Of a DNA stretch of 64,000 nucleotides, positions 29,384 to 40,936 are shown in pieces. This DNA comes from Sporosarcina sp. BI001-red (lineage in GTDB: Bacteria; Bacillota; Bacilli; Bacillales_A; Planococcaceae): contig NZ_QQAK01000009.1 of the NCBI RefSeq assembly GCF_003384035.1, positions 372,001 through 436,000 on the forward strand, read 5' to 3'. The position numbers and the translations under genes are program-made. The notes beneath the pieces were generated by a model, which worked only from the letters and a program-made list of their open reading frames with translations, was not told the origin of the DNA and searched no databases. Positions within the stretch are counted from its first letter, which is position 1. The number at the start of each line of letters is the position of its first letter.

Positions 29384-30532
29384 ATGAAGACACCTATCTA
29401 TTTAGATCACGCAGCGACAACGCCTATTCGACCTGAAGTCGCAGAGGTATATATGGAAACGATGAAAACCGTCCCTGGAAACCCTTCCAGCGTTCACAGT
29501 CATGGGAGAGCTGCAAGAAAAAGTGTGGACGATGCGCGGCAACAACTTGCACGCTCCATTCATGCTGAACCGAGTGAAATCATTTTAACATCAGGTGGGA
29601 CAGAAGCAGATAACTTGGCGGTCACTGGAACCGTGATGAGCAGAAGTCATCTCGGAAAACATATCATCACGACAACGATTGAACACCATGCGGTTTTAAC
29701 GACGTGTGAAGCGCTTGAAAAAAATGGGTTTGACGTGACGTATTTGCCAGTGGACCGAAATGGACGAGTGACTGTTCAACAAGTAGTTGAAGCACTTCGA
29801 GAGGATACGATCCTCGTTACAATTATGTATGGCAATAACGAAGTGGGAACGGTCCAACCAATCGAAGAAATTGGGCAACTGTTAAAAGGCCATCAGACAC
29901 TTTTCCACACAGATGCTGTCCAAGCTTACGGTGTACTTCCTCTCAACGTGAACGAGTTACATGTTGACTTACTTTCTGTTTCATCTCACAAAGTGAACGG
30001 TCCGAAAGGGGTGGGCTTCCTTTATCAGCGTAAAGGGATCGACCTTTTTCCGATTATGCATGGTGGTTCGCAGGAACGAAAACGTAGAGCGGGAACTGAA
30101 AACGTTCCTGCAATCGTTGCGTTTGCAAAGGCTGTCCAAATCTCTGCTAACGAACAACTTGAAAAGGCCGTACGCTATTCATTGTTTCAAACGATTATGA
30201 AAGATGAGTTCCAGCAAGAAAAGGTTGAATATGAACAGACTGTTGAAGAGGGGGTCCCTGTACTCCCACACATCTTTAATGTGTACTTTCCGGGAACAGA
30301 TATTGAGTCTTTGCTTGTCAATTTAGATCTAGACGGCGTATCCGTCTCTAGTGGATCTGCTTGTACAGCGGGTTCATTAGATCCATCTCACGTATTGCTA
30401 GCAATGTTCGGTGAAAAATCAGCACGGCTTAGAAGCTCTGTCCGGTTCAGTTTCGGATATGGCTTAACAGAAGATGACGTACAACAAGCGGCAAAACGAA
30501 TTGCACATATCGTCAAACGCACCGTGAAATAA
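29384..30532 (+). CDS. yrvO: Cysteine desulfurase (IscS/NifS type), YrvO
   Basis: 382 residues. PLP enzyme that takes sulfur from cysteine as an enzyme-bound persulfide. The cofactor lysine is K203 in SSHKVNGPKG; the persulfide cysteine is C327 in SSGSACTAGS. It starts 13 bases after cymR with AAAGGAG upstream and precedes mnmA by 23 bases. YrvO is the dedicated sulfur donor to MnmA in B. subtilis, and the gene order here supports the same pairing. Confidence 0.93.
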   Translation: MKTPIYLDHAATTPIRPEVAEVYMETMKTVPGNPSSVHSHGRAARKSVDDARQQLARSIHAEPSEIILTSGGTEADNLAVTGTVMSRSHLGKHIITTTIEHHAVLTTCEALEKNGFDVTYLPVDRNGRVTVQQVVEALREDTILVTIMYGNNEVGTVQPIEEIGQLLKGHQTLFHTDAVQAYGVLPLNVNELHVDLLSVSSHKVNGPKGVGFLYQRKGIDLFPIMHGGSQERKRRAGTENVPAIVAFAKAVQISANEQLEKAVRYSLFQTIMKDEFQQEKVEYEQTVEEGVPVLPHIFNVYFPGTDIESLLVNLDLDGVSVSSGSACTAGSLDPSHVLLAMFGEKSARLRSSVRFSFGYGLTEDDVQQAAKRIAHIVKRTVK

Positions 30533-30555
30533 CACCACAAAGGAATGAATCATAA

Positions 30556-31677
<1,122 letters not shown>

Positions 31678-31690
31678 GGGAGAACTAAAA

Positions 31691-32368
31691 ATGGGACACA
31701 ATGAACAAGCGATAGAAGCCTTACAAGCAGGTAACTTTGAAAAAGCGGTTGCAGAATTCATTAAAGCAGCAGAAGAAGCTCCTGATGATCCGGTCGGTTA
31801 TGTAAATGTCGGAAATGTATTCGCATCCATTGGCGACACTGAAAAAGCAGAACCGTTTTTCCAAAAAGCCCTCACATTAGATGGCGAAATGGGAACAGCC
31901 TATTACGGGCTTGCGAACTTGTACTTTAACCAAGAGCGGTATGACGAAGCGACAACGCTCTATGAAAAAGCGATTTCCTGTGGTGTTCAAGAAGCGGATG
32001 CCTATTTCATGCTAGGGAAAAGCTTGGAGCGTGCTGAAAAAGGACGCTTAGCGTTGCCTTATTTACAACGTGCACTTGAATTGTCACCAGACGATCTCGA
32101 AATCCGTTTGTCTTATGGGATTTTGCTAGCCAACGAGGGAGTTTATGATTTAGCGGAAGACCAATTCAAATCTATCTTAGAAGTGGAAACGGAGAACTCT
32201 GACGCTCACTTCAATTTAGGATTCTTATACGCAGTTTCTACAGAAGACAAAGAACAAGCGCTCCATCATCTAGAGCGTGCATACACGATTGATCCAGAAC
32301 ATGTCCAGGCGAGATATATCTATGACATGATTCAAATGGGGGAAGAAAACGAATCCGCTGACGAATGA
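31691..32368 (+). CDS. yrrB: TPR-repeat protein YrrB
   Basis: 225 residues made almost entirely of about six 34-residue tetratricopeptide repeats (for example PVGYVNVGNVFASIGDTEKA), which form a protein-binding scaffold. No signal or membrane segment, so it is cytoplasmic. Its partner is unknown; position between mnmA and recD2 is conserved in Bacillus and the YrrB structure is known as a TPR superhelix. The ATG at 31691 follows AAGGGAGAA; an earlier in-frame ATG inside mnmA is rejected. Confidence 0.88.
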   Translation: MGHNEQAIEALQAGNFEKAVAEFIKAAEEAPDDPVGYVNVGNVFASIGDTEKAEPFFQKALTLDGEMGTAYYGLANLYFNQERYDEATTLYEKAISCGVQEADAYFMLGKSLERAEKGRLALPYLQRALELSPDDLEIRLSYGILLANEGVYDLAEDQFKSILEVETENSDAHFNLGFLYAVSTEDKEQALHHLERAYTIDPEHVQARYIYDMIQMGEENESADE

Positions 32369-32383
32369 GGTGACACTAGACGT

Positions 32384-34894
32384 ATGGAAAAAACCGATTC
32401 AGCAGTTCAAGAAGAACCTTTTTTAATTGGCCGAGCGGTCGTGACAATTTTCCATAACACGGATAGCTTGTTTACGATTGCTAAGTTGAAAGTGCGAAAA
32501 ACAAATTGTTCATTTGAGGGAAAAGAAATTGTCGTCAAAGGGAACTTTCCAAAACTATCTGAAGATGAAGAATACCGGTTTTCAGGAAGGCTTATAAATC
32601 ACGCAACGTATGGTCAGCAATTTGATGTGATAACGTTTCAAAAAGAATTGCCTGCGACTGAAACAGGATTAATCCATTACCTATCAGGAGATTTGTTTCC
32701 GGGGATTGGGCGGAAAACAGCTGAAACAATTATCAATCATCTTGGTCCAGAAGCAATTCGTAAGATTATGGAAAACAAAGATGTCCTGGATGAAATCCCT
32801 CGTCTTAACGCTGAAAAGAAAGAAACACTCGTTTCCGTCCTTCGCGATAATCTTGGTTTGGAACGAACTATTGTCAAATTGAACGAATGGGGGTTCGGAC
32901 CGCAGGTTGCCATGCGGATTTATCAAACTTACAGGGAAGAGACGATTGAAAAGCTGACTGAGAACCCTTACCGTCTCATTGAAGATGTGGAAGGGGTCGG
33001 ATTTCAACGGGCAGATGAACTTGGTAGGCAACTAGGGATCACTGGTACTCATACATCTCGAATACAGGCTGCAATCCTGCATACGATCAATACTGGCATT
33101 CTTTCGAGTGGTCATGTGTACTTGGAAGCCGTTCAAGTGTTACCTGAAGTCAAACGGCTGTTGGAATCCAGTCAACCTGAGGAAATCCCATTCAAACTAA
33201 TATCCACCGCTATTATTGAACTAGTTGAGGAAAGCCGATTGAGTGCAGAACAGCGCAAGCTCTACTTGCCCTCTTTGTACTTTTCAGAACTAGGAATTGC
33301 TTCTAAAATGGAGCGGATTTTGGATCAAGACCGTAAAAATACGTTCCCTTCCTCAGAAATGAGAAAAGCGATTGGCGAAACGGAAGACCGTCTTGAAGTC
33401 AACTATGCGGAAACGCAAATTGCTGCGATTGAACAAGCGCTCAATTCTCCTGCTATGATTTTAACAGGTGGACCCGGGACCGGTAAAACTACTGTAGTAA
33501 GAGGTCTTGTTGAAGTATACGCGGAGTTGCATGGCCTGACACTTGATCCCAAGGAGTACGCAAAAAAAGAAGAGCCATTTCCGATCATTTTGGCGGCTCC
33601 TACAGGGCGAGCGGCAAAAAGGCTGTCGGAATCCACTGGACTGCCCGCGATGACGATACATCGTCTTCTCGGCTTTACGGGGCAAGAAAAAGAAGAAGAA
33701 ACCGAACGTGAAATCAAGGCTAGACTTGTCATCATTGATGAGACGTCCATGCTCGATACGTGGCTTGCCCATCAGCTGTTGAAGGCGATCGACGATGACG
33801 CTCAGATCCTGTTTGTCGGAGACCAAGATCAGCTACCTTCTGTTGGTCCAGGTCAAGTGTTACGTGACTTTTTAGAGTCGGGAACAATACCAGTCGTTGA
33901 GCTTACCGAAATCTATCGTCAGAGTGCGGGGTCGACAATTATTGAATTGGCTCACGCTATCAAAAAATCCGAACCACTTGGGAATTTGGCGTTAAAAACA
34001 TCGGACCGTTCATTCATTCGTACGGATGCGGACCAAGTAACGACCGCTGTAAGCCAGATTGTTAAAAATGCGTTAGCGAAAGGCCAAGCCATTAAAGATA
34101 TTCAAGTGCTTGCCCCGATGTACAAAGGTCCTGCGGGCATTGATGCATTAAATACGATGATTCAGGAAATGGTGAACCCAGCTTCACCAGGTCGTAAGGA
34201 AGTGGCTTTCGGAGACGTTGTCTACCGAATTGGTGATCGCGTACTTCAACTAATCAATCAGCCGGAAAGTAATGTGTTCAATGGGGATATGGGTGAAGTG
34301 ATTGCGATCTTGAAGGCTAAGGAAACAATCGAGAAAAAAGACCTGATGGTTGTATCGTTTGACGGGATTGAAGTGACGTATGAACGGATAGATTTGAATC
34401 AGCTAACGCTTGCGTACTGTTGTTCCATCCATAAGTCGCAGGGAAGCGAATTCCCTACAGTCATCATGCCGGTCGTTCGTAGCCATCGGAAAATGTTGCG
34501 TCGCAATTTACTCTACACAGGGATCACCAGAGCCAAAAACTTTCTCATTCTGTGTGGCAGTCCTAGCGAATTTGAAGAAGGCATTGCACGGATGGATGAA
34601 CGTGAACGTCAAACTACTTTAAAAGAACGTCTTCGCGGAGAAAGTCCGGAGCCTGTTACGAATGAGACGACTAAAGCGGAGGCACCTGCTTCTTTCACAG
34701 TAGAAACGACTGATACAAAAAATGCTAAGCCGGAAACATCCCTTCAAACTGAACCAGCTATTGAAAACGGTGCCCTGGTCCCAGCGCACAAGGAATTGCC
34801 ACAAGTCCTATCCATCGAAACTGTATTGGACGTTGCCCCGATGGTAGGGATGAATGGAGAGAGTCCATATGACTTTATGCAAAGTGTGGATTGA
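32384..34894 (+). CDS. recD2: RecD2-type superfamily 1B DNA helicase
   Basis: 836 residues. 5'-3' helicase that works without RecBC, in repair and fork maintenance. An N-terminal OB-like and helix-hairpin-helix region (about 1-330) precedes the motor: Walker A GGPGTGKTT near 363, IDETSMLD, GDQDQLPSVGPG, and the C-terminal IHKSQGSEFP and YTGITRAK motifs. An unstructured Glu/Thr/Pro-rich tail of about 80 residues ends in SPYDFMQSVD. The stop codon overlaps the -35 box of the alaS promoter. Confidence 0.93.
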   Translation: MEKTDSAVQEEPFLIGRAVVTIFHNTDSLFTIAKLKVRKTNCSFEGKEIVVKGNFPKLSEDEEYRFSGRLINHATYGQQFDVITFQKELPATETGLIHYLSGDLFPGIGRKTAETIINHLGPEAIRKIMENKDVLDEIPRLNAEKKETLVSVLRDNLGLERTIVKLNEWGFGPQVAMRIYQTYREETIEKLTENPYRLIEDVEGVGFQRADELGRQLGITGTHTSRIQAAILHTINTGILSSGHVYLEAVQVLPEVKRLLESSQPEEIPFKLISTAIIELVEESRLSAEQRKLYLPSLYFSELGIASKMERILDQDRKNTFPSSEMRKAIGETEDRLEVNYAETQIAAIEQALNSPAMILTGGPGTGKTTVVRGLVEVYAELHGLTLDPKEYAKKEEPFPIILAAPTGRAAKRLSESTGLPAMTIHRLLGFTGQEKEEETEREIKARLVIIDETSMLDTWLAHQLLKAIDDDAQILFVGDQDQLPSVGPGQVLRDFLESGTIPVVELTEIYRQSAGSTIIELAHAIKKSEPLGNLALKTSDRSFIRTDADQVTTAVSQIVKNALAKGQAIKDIQVLAPMYKGPAGIDALNTMIQEMVNPASPGRKEVAFGDVVYRIGDRVLQLINQPESNVFNGDMGEVIAILKAKETIEKKDLMVVSFDGIEVTYERIDLNQLTLAYCCSIHKSQGSEFPTVIMPVVRSHRKMLRRNLLYTGITRAKNFLILCGSPSEFEEGIARMDERERQTTLKERLRGESPEPVTNETTKAEAPASFTVETTDTKNAKPETSLQTEPAIENGALVPAHKELPQVLSIETVLDVAPMVGMNGESPYDFMQSVD

Positions 34895-34919
34895 CAACAC
34901 TTTCTGACTTCCTTATAAT
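34891..34919 (+). promoter_or_regulatory. Consensus SigA promoter of alaS
   Basis: Perfect TTGACA (34891-34896), 17 bases, perfect TATAAT (34914-34919). The TGA stop of recD2 is bases 2-4 of the -35 box. Transcription should start near 34926. Confidence 0.93.
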
Positions 34920-34925
34920 CCAAGT

Positions 34926-35161
34926 ATAGCTTGAATACAAAACACATTGATGGAGAAAGTATGCATGATGAAGTGTGGAAAGAGAGGCTTCCCCAGGCTG
35001 AAAGGGAGCTCACACAGAGAATGCTGAAAGCTGCTCCGGAGTGCGGGTGAACCTCGCCGTCTGCCGCGTTACGGCAACTCAAGATGCCGGAGTCTACGTT
35101 TTCGGCAATGAGGGTGGTACCGCGAAAAAACTTCGTCCCTTTCCAGGGGCGGAGTTTTTTT
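34926..35161 (+). promoter_or_regulatory. T-box riboswitch, alanine-specific, upstream of alaS
   Basis: Leader RNA that senses uncharged tRNA-Ala and controls readthrough into alaS. The T-box sequence AGGGTGGTACCGCG is at 35111-35124; its core pairs with the tRNA acceptor end. In stem I the AGTA element near the 5' side and GAAT followed by GCT at 35023-35025 mark the specifier loop, and GCU is an Ala codon matching the downstream synthetase. An 11-bp terminator (35130-35155) with a T-tract follows, overlapping the antiterminator region. Confidence 0.95.
35130..35161 (+). terminator. Regulated terminator of the alaS T-box
   Basis: 11-bp stem (35130-35140 with 35145-35155) with loop TTCC and seven T. 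Formation is expected when charged tRNA-Ala is bound; uncharged tRNA stabilises the competing antiterminator. Confidence 0.9.
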
Positions 35162-35284
35162 ATTTTCAGTTAGGTCCTTCTATAGTAATGAAGTCCTCTG
35201 AAGGCAGCGGTTTTTAGCTTTAATCAATCGAACTGCCTGTACCTAAAAATGTTTTTCAGAAAGCCTATTTCCGAGGAGGAATTG

Positions 35285-37918
35285 ATGATGAAATCACTAA
35301 CAGCATCCGAAATACGTAGTTTATTTTTAGAGTACTTTAAAGCGAAAGGGCATAGTATCGAGCCTTCTGCACCACTAGTCCCAATCGACGATGCTTCCCT
35401 ACTATGGATCAACAGCGGGGTCGCAACTCTTAAAAAGTACTTTGACGGACGAGTTGTTCCCGAAAATCCACGGATCGTCAATGCTCAAAAATCAATCCGT
35501 ACGAATGATATCGAAAACGTTGGGAAAACTGCACGCCATCACACATTCTTTGAAATGCTTGGCAATTTTTCAATCGGGGACTACTTCAAAGAAGAAGCGA
35601 TCCTTTATGCTTGGGAGTTTCTAACACATCCAGATTGGATCGGGTTCAATCCTGATTTGTTATCGATCACGATCCATCCTGAAGATGAAGAAGCCTATAT
35701 GATTTGGAAGGACAAAGTGGGCTTACCGGAAGAACGTATTATTCGTCTGGAAGGAAACTTCTGGGACATTGGTGAAGGACCAAGCGGACCGAACTCTGAA
35801 ATCTTCTATGATCGTGGGCCTACTTACGGAGACGACTTCTCTGATCCAGAACTCTACCCTGGTGGAGAAAACGACCGCTATTTGGAGATCTGGAACTTGG
35901 TATTCTCGGAATTTAACCATAATCCAGACAATACGTATACACCACTACCTAAGAAAAATATTGATACAGGTATGGGGCTTGAACGGATGGCGTCTGTCAT
36001 TCAAGAAGTTCCAACTAACTTTGACACAGATCTTTTCTTGCCGATCATTCGTGCTGTTGAAAACTTTTCGGGGGACACGTACGGTAAAGACGAAGTGAAA
36101 GATACAGCATTCAAAGTCATTGCGGATCATATCCGTACCGTTGCATTCGCAATCGGTGACGGTGCACTTCCTTCCAACGAGGGTAGAGGGTATGTGCTCA
36201 GAAGACTTCTACGTCGTGCTGTACGTTTTGCAAAACAGCTTGGCATCGATCGTCCATTCATGTATGATCTCGTTCCAGTTGTTGCTGACAAAATGGAAGA
36301 TTTCTATCCACAAGTAAAAGAAAAACAGGAATTCATCATGAAAGTCGTTAAAAATGAAGAAGATCGATTCCACGAGACATTATCGGAAGGCATGAGCATG
36401 TTAACTGGTATTTTGGAGAAAGCGAAATCTACCGAACAGCCGACAGTTTCTGGTGCGGACGCATTCCGACTTTATGATACTTACGGATTCCCGTTCGAAT
36501 TGACTGAAGAATTTGCTGAAGAAGCAGGTGTAGCGGTTGATGAAGTTGGTTTCCGTAGCGAAATGGAAGCACAGCGTAAGCGTGCAAGAAGCGCTCGTCA
36601 AGATGTTGACTCAATGCATGTACAGTCAGGGGTGCTTGGTGATATCCATGAATCGAGTGAATTCATCGGATATGAGCAACTGGAAAGTGAATCTAAAATT
36701 GTTGTCCTCTTAAAAGATGGTGAACTTGTTGAGACTGCAACAATAGAAGATGAAATTCAATTTATTCTTGACCGGACTCCGTTTTATGCGGAAAGTGGGG
36801 GTCAAATAGCAGATAAAGGGTTGATTGCGAATGATTCATTTTCTGCAGAAGTGTTGTCTGTCAAGAAAGCACCGAATGGTCAGCATTTGCATACAGCCAT
36901 TGTACGCTCAGGTGAAGTGACACCTGCAACATTTGTGCGTGCACAAGTGAATAAGGCTGATCGTGCTCTGACTGTGAAAAACCATACGGCAACACACTTA
37001 TTGCATAAGGCTTTGAAAACAGTCCTTGGAGAGCATGTTAACCAGGCAGGCTCTTATGTAGGGCCAGATCGCCTTCGCTTTGACTTTTCACACTTCGGAC
37101 AAGTTACAAAAGAAGAGATAGAGCAAATCGAACAGATTGTGAACGAGAAGATTTGGGAAGACATCGCGGTTTCAATTGAACAAAAAGGCATTGGAGAAGC
37201 GAAAGACATGGGCGCAATGGCATTGTTCGGAGAAAAATATGGAAACGTCGTACGTGTGGTATCGGTCGGGGACTACTCACTAGAGTTATGTGGTGGCTGT
37301 CACGTTCATTCAAGTGGTGAAATCGGAGTCTTCAAGATTGAATCCGAAGGCGGTATTGGAGCAGGAACTCGACGCATCGAAGCTGTGACTGCGAAACAAG
37401 CCTATCGTTCATTTAAAGAAGAGGAAGCAATTTTAATTGAAGTTTCGTCACTACTAAAGTCCAATCCAAAAGAGCTTGCGACAAAAACGGCATCGTTCCT
37501 AGCTGATTTTAAGGATTTGCAGCGTGAAAATGATTCGTTATCTGCTAAACTTGGGAATAGCCAATTGACGGATGTCTTAGCCAATGCAAAACAAATTGAC
37601 GATATGACAATCATCGCTGCTCGTGTCGATACGAAAGATAATAATGCATTACGCCAGATGATTGACGAATTGAAGCAAAAGGTGGAAAAAGGGGTTATTG
37701 TCCTTGGGGCGGCATCTGGAGGCAAAGTTATGCTTGCAGCAGGCGTAACTTCTGATTTAAAAGGTAGACAGCATGCTGGTAAAATCGTCAGCCATGCGGC
37801 GTCATTATGCGGAGGTAAGGGCGGAGGTCGTCCCGATATGGCAATGGCTGGAGCAAAAGACGTCTCAAAACTTGATGAAGCGCTACTTTCCGTGTATGAT
37901 TATGTCAAATCTGTTTAA
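35285..37918 (+). CDS. alaS: Alanine-tRNA ligase
   Basis: 877 residues. The class II core (first 350 or so residues, with [14 protein letters not shown] and FSEFNH) charges tRNA-Ala. The editing domain has the HTATHLLH zinc ligands and [10 protein letters not shown], removing mischarged Ser and Gly. A C-terminal DHHA1 domain ends with [15 protein letters not shown]. Start at the ATG pair 35285/35288 after GGAGGA; the open frame upstream runs into the leader. Expression is controlled by the T-box just upstream. Confidence 0.95.
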   Translation: MMKSLTASEIRSLFLEYFKAKGHSIEPSAPLVPIDDASLLWINSGVATLKKYFDGRVVPENPRIVNAQKSIRTNDIENVGKTARHHTFFEMLGNFSIGDYFKEEAILYAWEFLTHPDWIGFNPDLLSITIHPEDEEAYMIWKDKVGLPEERIIRLEGNFWDIGEGPSGPNSEIFYDRGPTYGDDFSDPELYPGGENDRYLEIWNLVFSEFNHNPDNTYTPLPKKNIDTGMGLERMASVIQEVPTNFDTDLFLPIIRAVENFSGDTYGKDEVKDTAFKVIADHIRTVAFAIGDGALPSNEGRGYVLRRLLRRAVRFAKQLGIDRPFMYDLVPVVADKMEDFYPQVKEKQEFIMKVVKNEEDRFHETLSEGMSMLTGILEKAKSTEQPTVSGADAFRLYDTYGFPFELTEEFAEEAGVAVDEVGFRSEMEAQRKRARSARQDVDSMHVQSGVLGDIHESSEFIGYEQLESESKIVVLLKDGELVETATIEDEIQFILDRTPFYAESGGQIADKGLIANDSFSAEVLSVKKAPNGQHLHTAIVRSGEVTPATFVRAQVNKADRALTVKNHTATHLLHKALKTVLGEHVNQAGSYVGPDRLRFDFSHFGQVTKEEIEQIEQIVNEKIWEDIAVSIEQKGIGEAKDMGAMALFGEKYGNVVRVVSVGDYSLELCGGCHVHSSGEIGVFKIESEGGIGAGTRRIEAVTAKQAYRSFKEEEAILIEVSSLLKSNPKELATKTASFLADFKDLQRENDSLSAKLGNSQLTDVLANAKQIDDMTIIAARVDTKDNNALRQMIDELKQKVEKGVIVLGAASGGKVMLAAGVTSDLKGRQHAGKIVSHAASLCGGKGGGRPDMAMAGAKDVSKLDEALLSVYDYVKSV

Positions 37919-38002
37919 CTGAATCCGGCTTCCGAATTTGTGTCTCGTGAGGGTCATAGAAATGGTTAGCCGATCGGACGAATTGAAAGCGGGGTGTCGA
38001 TT

Positions 38003-38275
38003 GTGAATTCATATGACAAAACGATGAAGTTCAATTTTCCTGAGGAATCGATGGAGCAAGAGGTCAAACAGGTGATGCTCCATGTGTACAAAGCTTTAGA
38101 GGAAAAAGGATACAATCCCATTAATCAGCTTGTGGGCTACTTGCTCTCGGGCGATCCTGCTTATATCCCACGCCATGAGGATGCACGTAATATGGTCCGT
38201 AAATTGGAGCGGGATGAAATTTTGGAGGAACTAGTGAAGTTCTATATCCGTGAAAACGGAGGCAGTAAGAATTGA
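38003..38275 (+). CDS. ireB: IreB-family regulatory protein (DUF965, YrzL)
   Basis: 90 residues. DKTMKFNF near the N-terminus is the family signature; in Enterococcus faecalis IreB is phosphorylated by the Ser/Thr kinase IreK and affects cephalosporin resistance. The GTG at 38003 has GGGGTG just upstream; a GTG nine bases earlier lies within that site. The stop overlaps the TTG start of ruvX, giving the conserved ireB-ruvX-yrzB order. Confidence 0.88.
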   Translation: MNSYDKTMKFNFPEESMEQEVKQVMLHVYKALEEKGYNPINQLVGYLLSGDPAYIPRHEDARNMVRKLERDEILEELVKFYIRENGGSKN

Positions 38276-38691
38276 GAGCGATGGGCCTAGATGTAGGATC
38301 TAAAACAGTTGGCGTAGCAATCAGCGATGCCCTGGGTTGGACTGCTCAAGGAATTGAAACAATTCAGATCGATGAAGAATCAGGTAACTTAGGGATGAAA
38401 CGTATTAAGGAACTTGTCAAAGAATACAACGTCAGTTCTTTTGTAGTCGGTCATCCTAAAAACATGAATAATTCGATTGGTCCTCGTGCCGAGGCCTCTG
38501 AAAGGTATGCCGCGTTGTTGACACAAAAGTTTGAGTTGCCCGCACTACTATGGGATGAACGGATGACGACGATGGCTGCTGAACGGATGTTGATCGAAGC
38601 GGATGTAAGTCGTAAAAAACGAAAAACTGTCATCGATAAGATGGCAGCAGTCATGATTCTTCAAGGATATCTTGACTCAAAAACTTTATGA
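38272..38691 (+). CDS. ruvX: RuvX/YqgF-type putative Holliday junction resolvase (YrrK)
   Basis: 139 residues with an RNase H-like fold. [15 protein letters not shown] holds the first catalytic Asp, VVGHPKNMN the second block, and DERMTT the third acidic cluster. E. coli YqgF also takes part in 16S rRNA 5' processing, so the essential role may be RNA maturation. The TTG start is supported by GGAGG eight bases upstream and by MRAMGLDVG aligning with B. subtilis YrrK. It overlaps ireB by four bases. Confidence 0.9.
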   Translation: MRAMGLDVGSKTVGVAISDALGWTAQGIETIQIDEESGNLGMKRIKELVKEYNVSSFVVGHPKNMNNSIGPRAEASERYAALLTQKFELPALLWDERMTTMAAERMLIEADVSRKKRKTVIDKMAAVMILQGYLDSKTL

Positions 38692-38700
38692 GGTGATTAA

Positions 38701-39003
38701 ATGGAACACGGTATGGAAACAATGACAATTGTAGATGAAAAAGGGCAAGAACATGTATGTGAAGTGATTTTTACATTTGAGTCAGAAGACTATGGTAAAT
38801 CGTACGTACTTTATCACGTACTTGGTGAAGAGTCTGAAAACGAAGATGAAGAGATTGAAATCTTTGCTTCAAGCTTTGTCCCTTCAGAAGAAGGCGAAGA
38901 CGGAGATCTAATGCCTGTAGAGTCTGACGAAGAGTGGGAAATGATCGAAGAAGTTTTCGGCACTTTCTTGGACGAGCAAGACGAAGACGAAGACGAAGAA
39001 TAA
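38701..39003 (+). CDS. yrzB: DUF1292 protein YrzB
   Basis: 100 residues, strongly acidic, ending in a run of Glu and Asp. Matches the DUF1292 family that follows ruvX in nearly all Bacillales. Function unknown; the acidic composition might suggest binding to a basic partner, but that is speculation. GAGGTG is placed well before the ATG. A strong terminator follows. Confidence 0.85.
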   Translation: MEHGMETMTIVDEKGQEHVCEVIFTFESEDYGKSYVLYHVLGEESENEDEEIEIFASSFVPSEEGEDGDLMPVESDEEWEMIEEVFGTFLDEQDEDEDEE

Positions 39004-39018
39004 GCCATATGCGCACGT

Positions 39019-39048
39019 ACGGAACGGTGCACACCGTTCCGTTTTTTT
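39019..39048 (+). terminator. Terminator after yrzB
   Basis: ACGGAACGGTG and CACCGTTCCGT form an 11-bp stem with a two-base inner spacer, followed by seven T. Confidence 0.92.
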
Positions 39049-39116
39049 CATTGCAGACGATTGGGTGCTTTTAGTCCACTGGCCCGTGATACAACGAGAA
39101 AGAGGTGACCTTCCAT

Positions 39117-40241
39117 ATGGCGAAGGGTTCAAAAAAAGAAGTTATGTTTGAACGTATGCAAGAGCAGAAGAAAGAAGTTAAAGTTGTTCGCAAAATTGTC
39201 TTTTGGGTAGCGATTGCATTGATTTTAGTTGTTGCTGTTGGTGGATTCTTCACTTATCGATACATAAAAAGTGCCCTTGAGCCAATCGAACCAGAATCCG
39301 AAAAAGCAGTAGAAGTTGAAGTGCCAATTGGTTCAGGATTAGATACGATTTCTCAGATCCTTGAAGATAAAGGGCTTATTAAAAGCGCGAAAATTTTCAA
39401 GTATTATGCGAAAGTGAACAACGAATCAGACTTTCAAGCAGGATCTTATAAATTGTCAAAAGCTATGACGCCCAATGAACTTCTTGAAAGTTTAAAAACA
39501 GGCAAAGTCTATCGGACTCCTGTATTTACGATGACGATTCCGGAAGGGTTATCAGTTGAGCAAATTGCGGAACGTGTAGCATCGAAAACAACCATAACAA
39601 AAGAAGAATTTTTAACATACATTGACGCAGATGAGACAATCGCGAATTTGCAAGCTATCTATCCGGAAATAATTACCGACGAAGTGAAAAATGAAAACAT
39701 TCGTCATCCCTTAGAAGGCTACCTATTCCCGGCTACCTATCCATTTTATGAAGAGGAACCTACTGTACAGACTGTAGTTGAGACTTTAATAGATGGGACA
39801 AAAGCGAATGTCACTCCATACCTAGCAGCGCTTGAAGAAGATAAGAAGTCCGTTCATTGGTTGCTTACTTTTGCATCATTACTTGAACGTGAAGCAACTG
39901 CACAAGCAGATCGCGAGACGATAGCTAGTGTCTTTAACAATCGTTTAGAAGAGGGCATGCCACTGCAAACGGATCCTACTGTTCTTTACTCGTTAGGAGA
40001 ACATAAGGATAAAGTATCTCTGAAAGACTTGGAAGTAAAGAATGCGTACAATACGTATCAGAACAAAGGATTACCACCTGGTCCAATTGCAGCACCAGGA
40101 GCTGCATCTATCCAAGCTGTCATTGATCCTTCTGATACATCCTATTTCTATTTCCTAGCAGATAAAACTGGGAAAAACCACTTCGCCAAAACGTATGATG
40201 AGCATTTGAAGTTAAAAGCGGAGTATATCGATGGCAAGTAA
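39117..40241 (+). CDS. mltG: Endolytic transglycosylase MltG (YrrL)
   Basis: 374 residues. Inner-membrane enzyme that cuts nascent peptidoglycan strands and is thought to set glycan length. A basic N-terminus, one membrane helix (about 28-51), a LysM-like subdomain and the YceG domain are present; the catalytic Glu lies in ASLLEREA, followed by the conserved LQTDPTVLYSLG and NTYQNKGLPPGPI. The ATG at 39117 follows AGAGGTG; an in-frame GTG 12 bases upstream is part of that site. Confidence 0.93.
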   Translation: MAKGSKKEVMFERMQEQKKEVKVVRKIVFWVAIALILVVAVGGFFTYRYIKSALEPIEPESEKAVEVEVPIGSGLDTISQILEDKGLIKSAKIFKYYAKVNNESDFQAGSYKLSKAMTPNELLESLKTGKVYRTPVFTMTIPEGLSVEQIAERVASKTTITKEEFLTYIDADETIANLQAIYPEIITDEVKNENIRHPLEGYLFPATYPFYEEEPTVQTVVETLIDGTKANVTPYLAALEEDKKSVHWLLTFASLLEREATAQADRETIASVFNNRLEEGMPLQTDPTVLYSLGEHKDKVSLKDLEVKNAYNTYQNKGLPPGPIAAPGAASIQAVIDPSDTSYFYFLADKTGKNHFAKTYDEHLKLKAEYIDGK

Positions 40242-40261
40242 AACAGCAGGATGGAGTTTGA

Positions 40262-40903
40262 ATGATGACGAATTATGAAACATATAGGTTGAACTTCGAG
40301 AAGGAGTTGGATCCCGTTGTAAAGGAAATGGAAGAGGATGCAAAAGTGCATTTTGTTCCAATCATGGATCCTATCGGCATTGAGACGTTTATCGGCTTGT
40401 TAACTATTCAAAAGCCGACTACGTTATTAGAAATTGGAAGTGCTATCGGATATTCTGCAATTCGTCTGGCGCAGGCAAACCCGGAACTGCGTATTGCAAC
40501 GATCGAACGTGACGAAGAACGACATGCAAAAGCAGTTCATTATATTGAACGTGCCAAGCTGAACGAACGAATTTCACTTTTCAAAGATGACGCCTTAACT
40601 TTTGACACAACATCTCTTCCATACGATTATTTTGATGCTTGTTTTATCGATGCAGCAAAAGGGCAGTACCAACGTTTCTTCGAGAAGTACGAGCCCCTCG
40701 TTAAGACGGGTGGGTTCATTTATTGTGACAATATGTTTATGCATGGAATGGTATTTCTGGATGACCAGGAGGTACCCAAACGCAGTCGGACGATGATTCG
40801 TAATTTAAAAGCATTTACTGAATGGATAATGGGAAATCCTGCGTATGAAACTTCCTTACTTCCTGTAGGAGACGGAATTTTAATCGCTCGTAAAAATTCA
40901 TAA
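40262..40903 (+). CDS. yrrM: SAM-dependent O-methyltransferase YrrM (TrmR-type)
   Basis: 213 residues of the catechol O-methyltransferase-like family. Motif I is LEIGSAIGYSAIRLA; CFIDAAKGQYQRFFE holds the metal-binding Asp region. B. subtilis YrrM has been identified as TrmR, which methylates 5-hydroxyuridine to 5-methoxyuridine at tRNA position 34; I infer the same here. In B. subtilis the two peptidase genes yrrN and yrrO follow, but here udk comes next, 33 bases downstream. Confidence 0.87.
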   Translation: MMTNYETYRLNFEKELDPVVKEMEEDAKVHFVPIMDPIGIETFIGLLTIQKPTTLLEIGSAIGYSAIRLAQANPELRIATIERDEERHAKAVHYIERAKLNERISLFKDDALTFDTTSLPYDYFDACFIDAAKGQYQRFFEKYEPLVKTGGFIYCDNMFMHGMVFLDDQEVPKRSRTMIRNLKAFTEWIMGNPAYETSLLPVGDGILIARKNS

Positions 40904-40936
40904 AGTTGCACGAACTACAGAGGAGGAATTAGGAAG

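Noticed and set aside
33403..33826. Antisense frames of 115-121 codons inside recD2
   Set aside because: Opposite-strand shadows of the conserved helicase motifs; no supporting signals.
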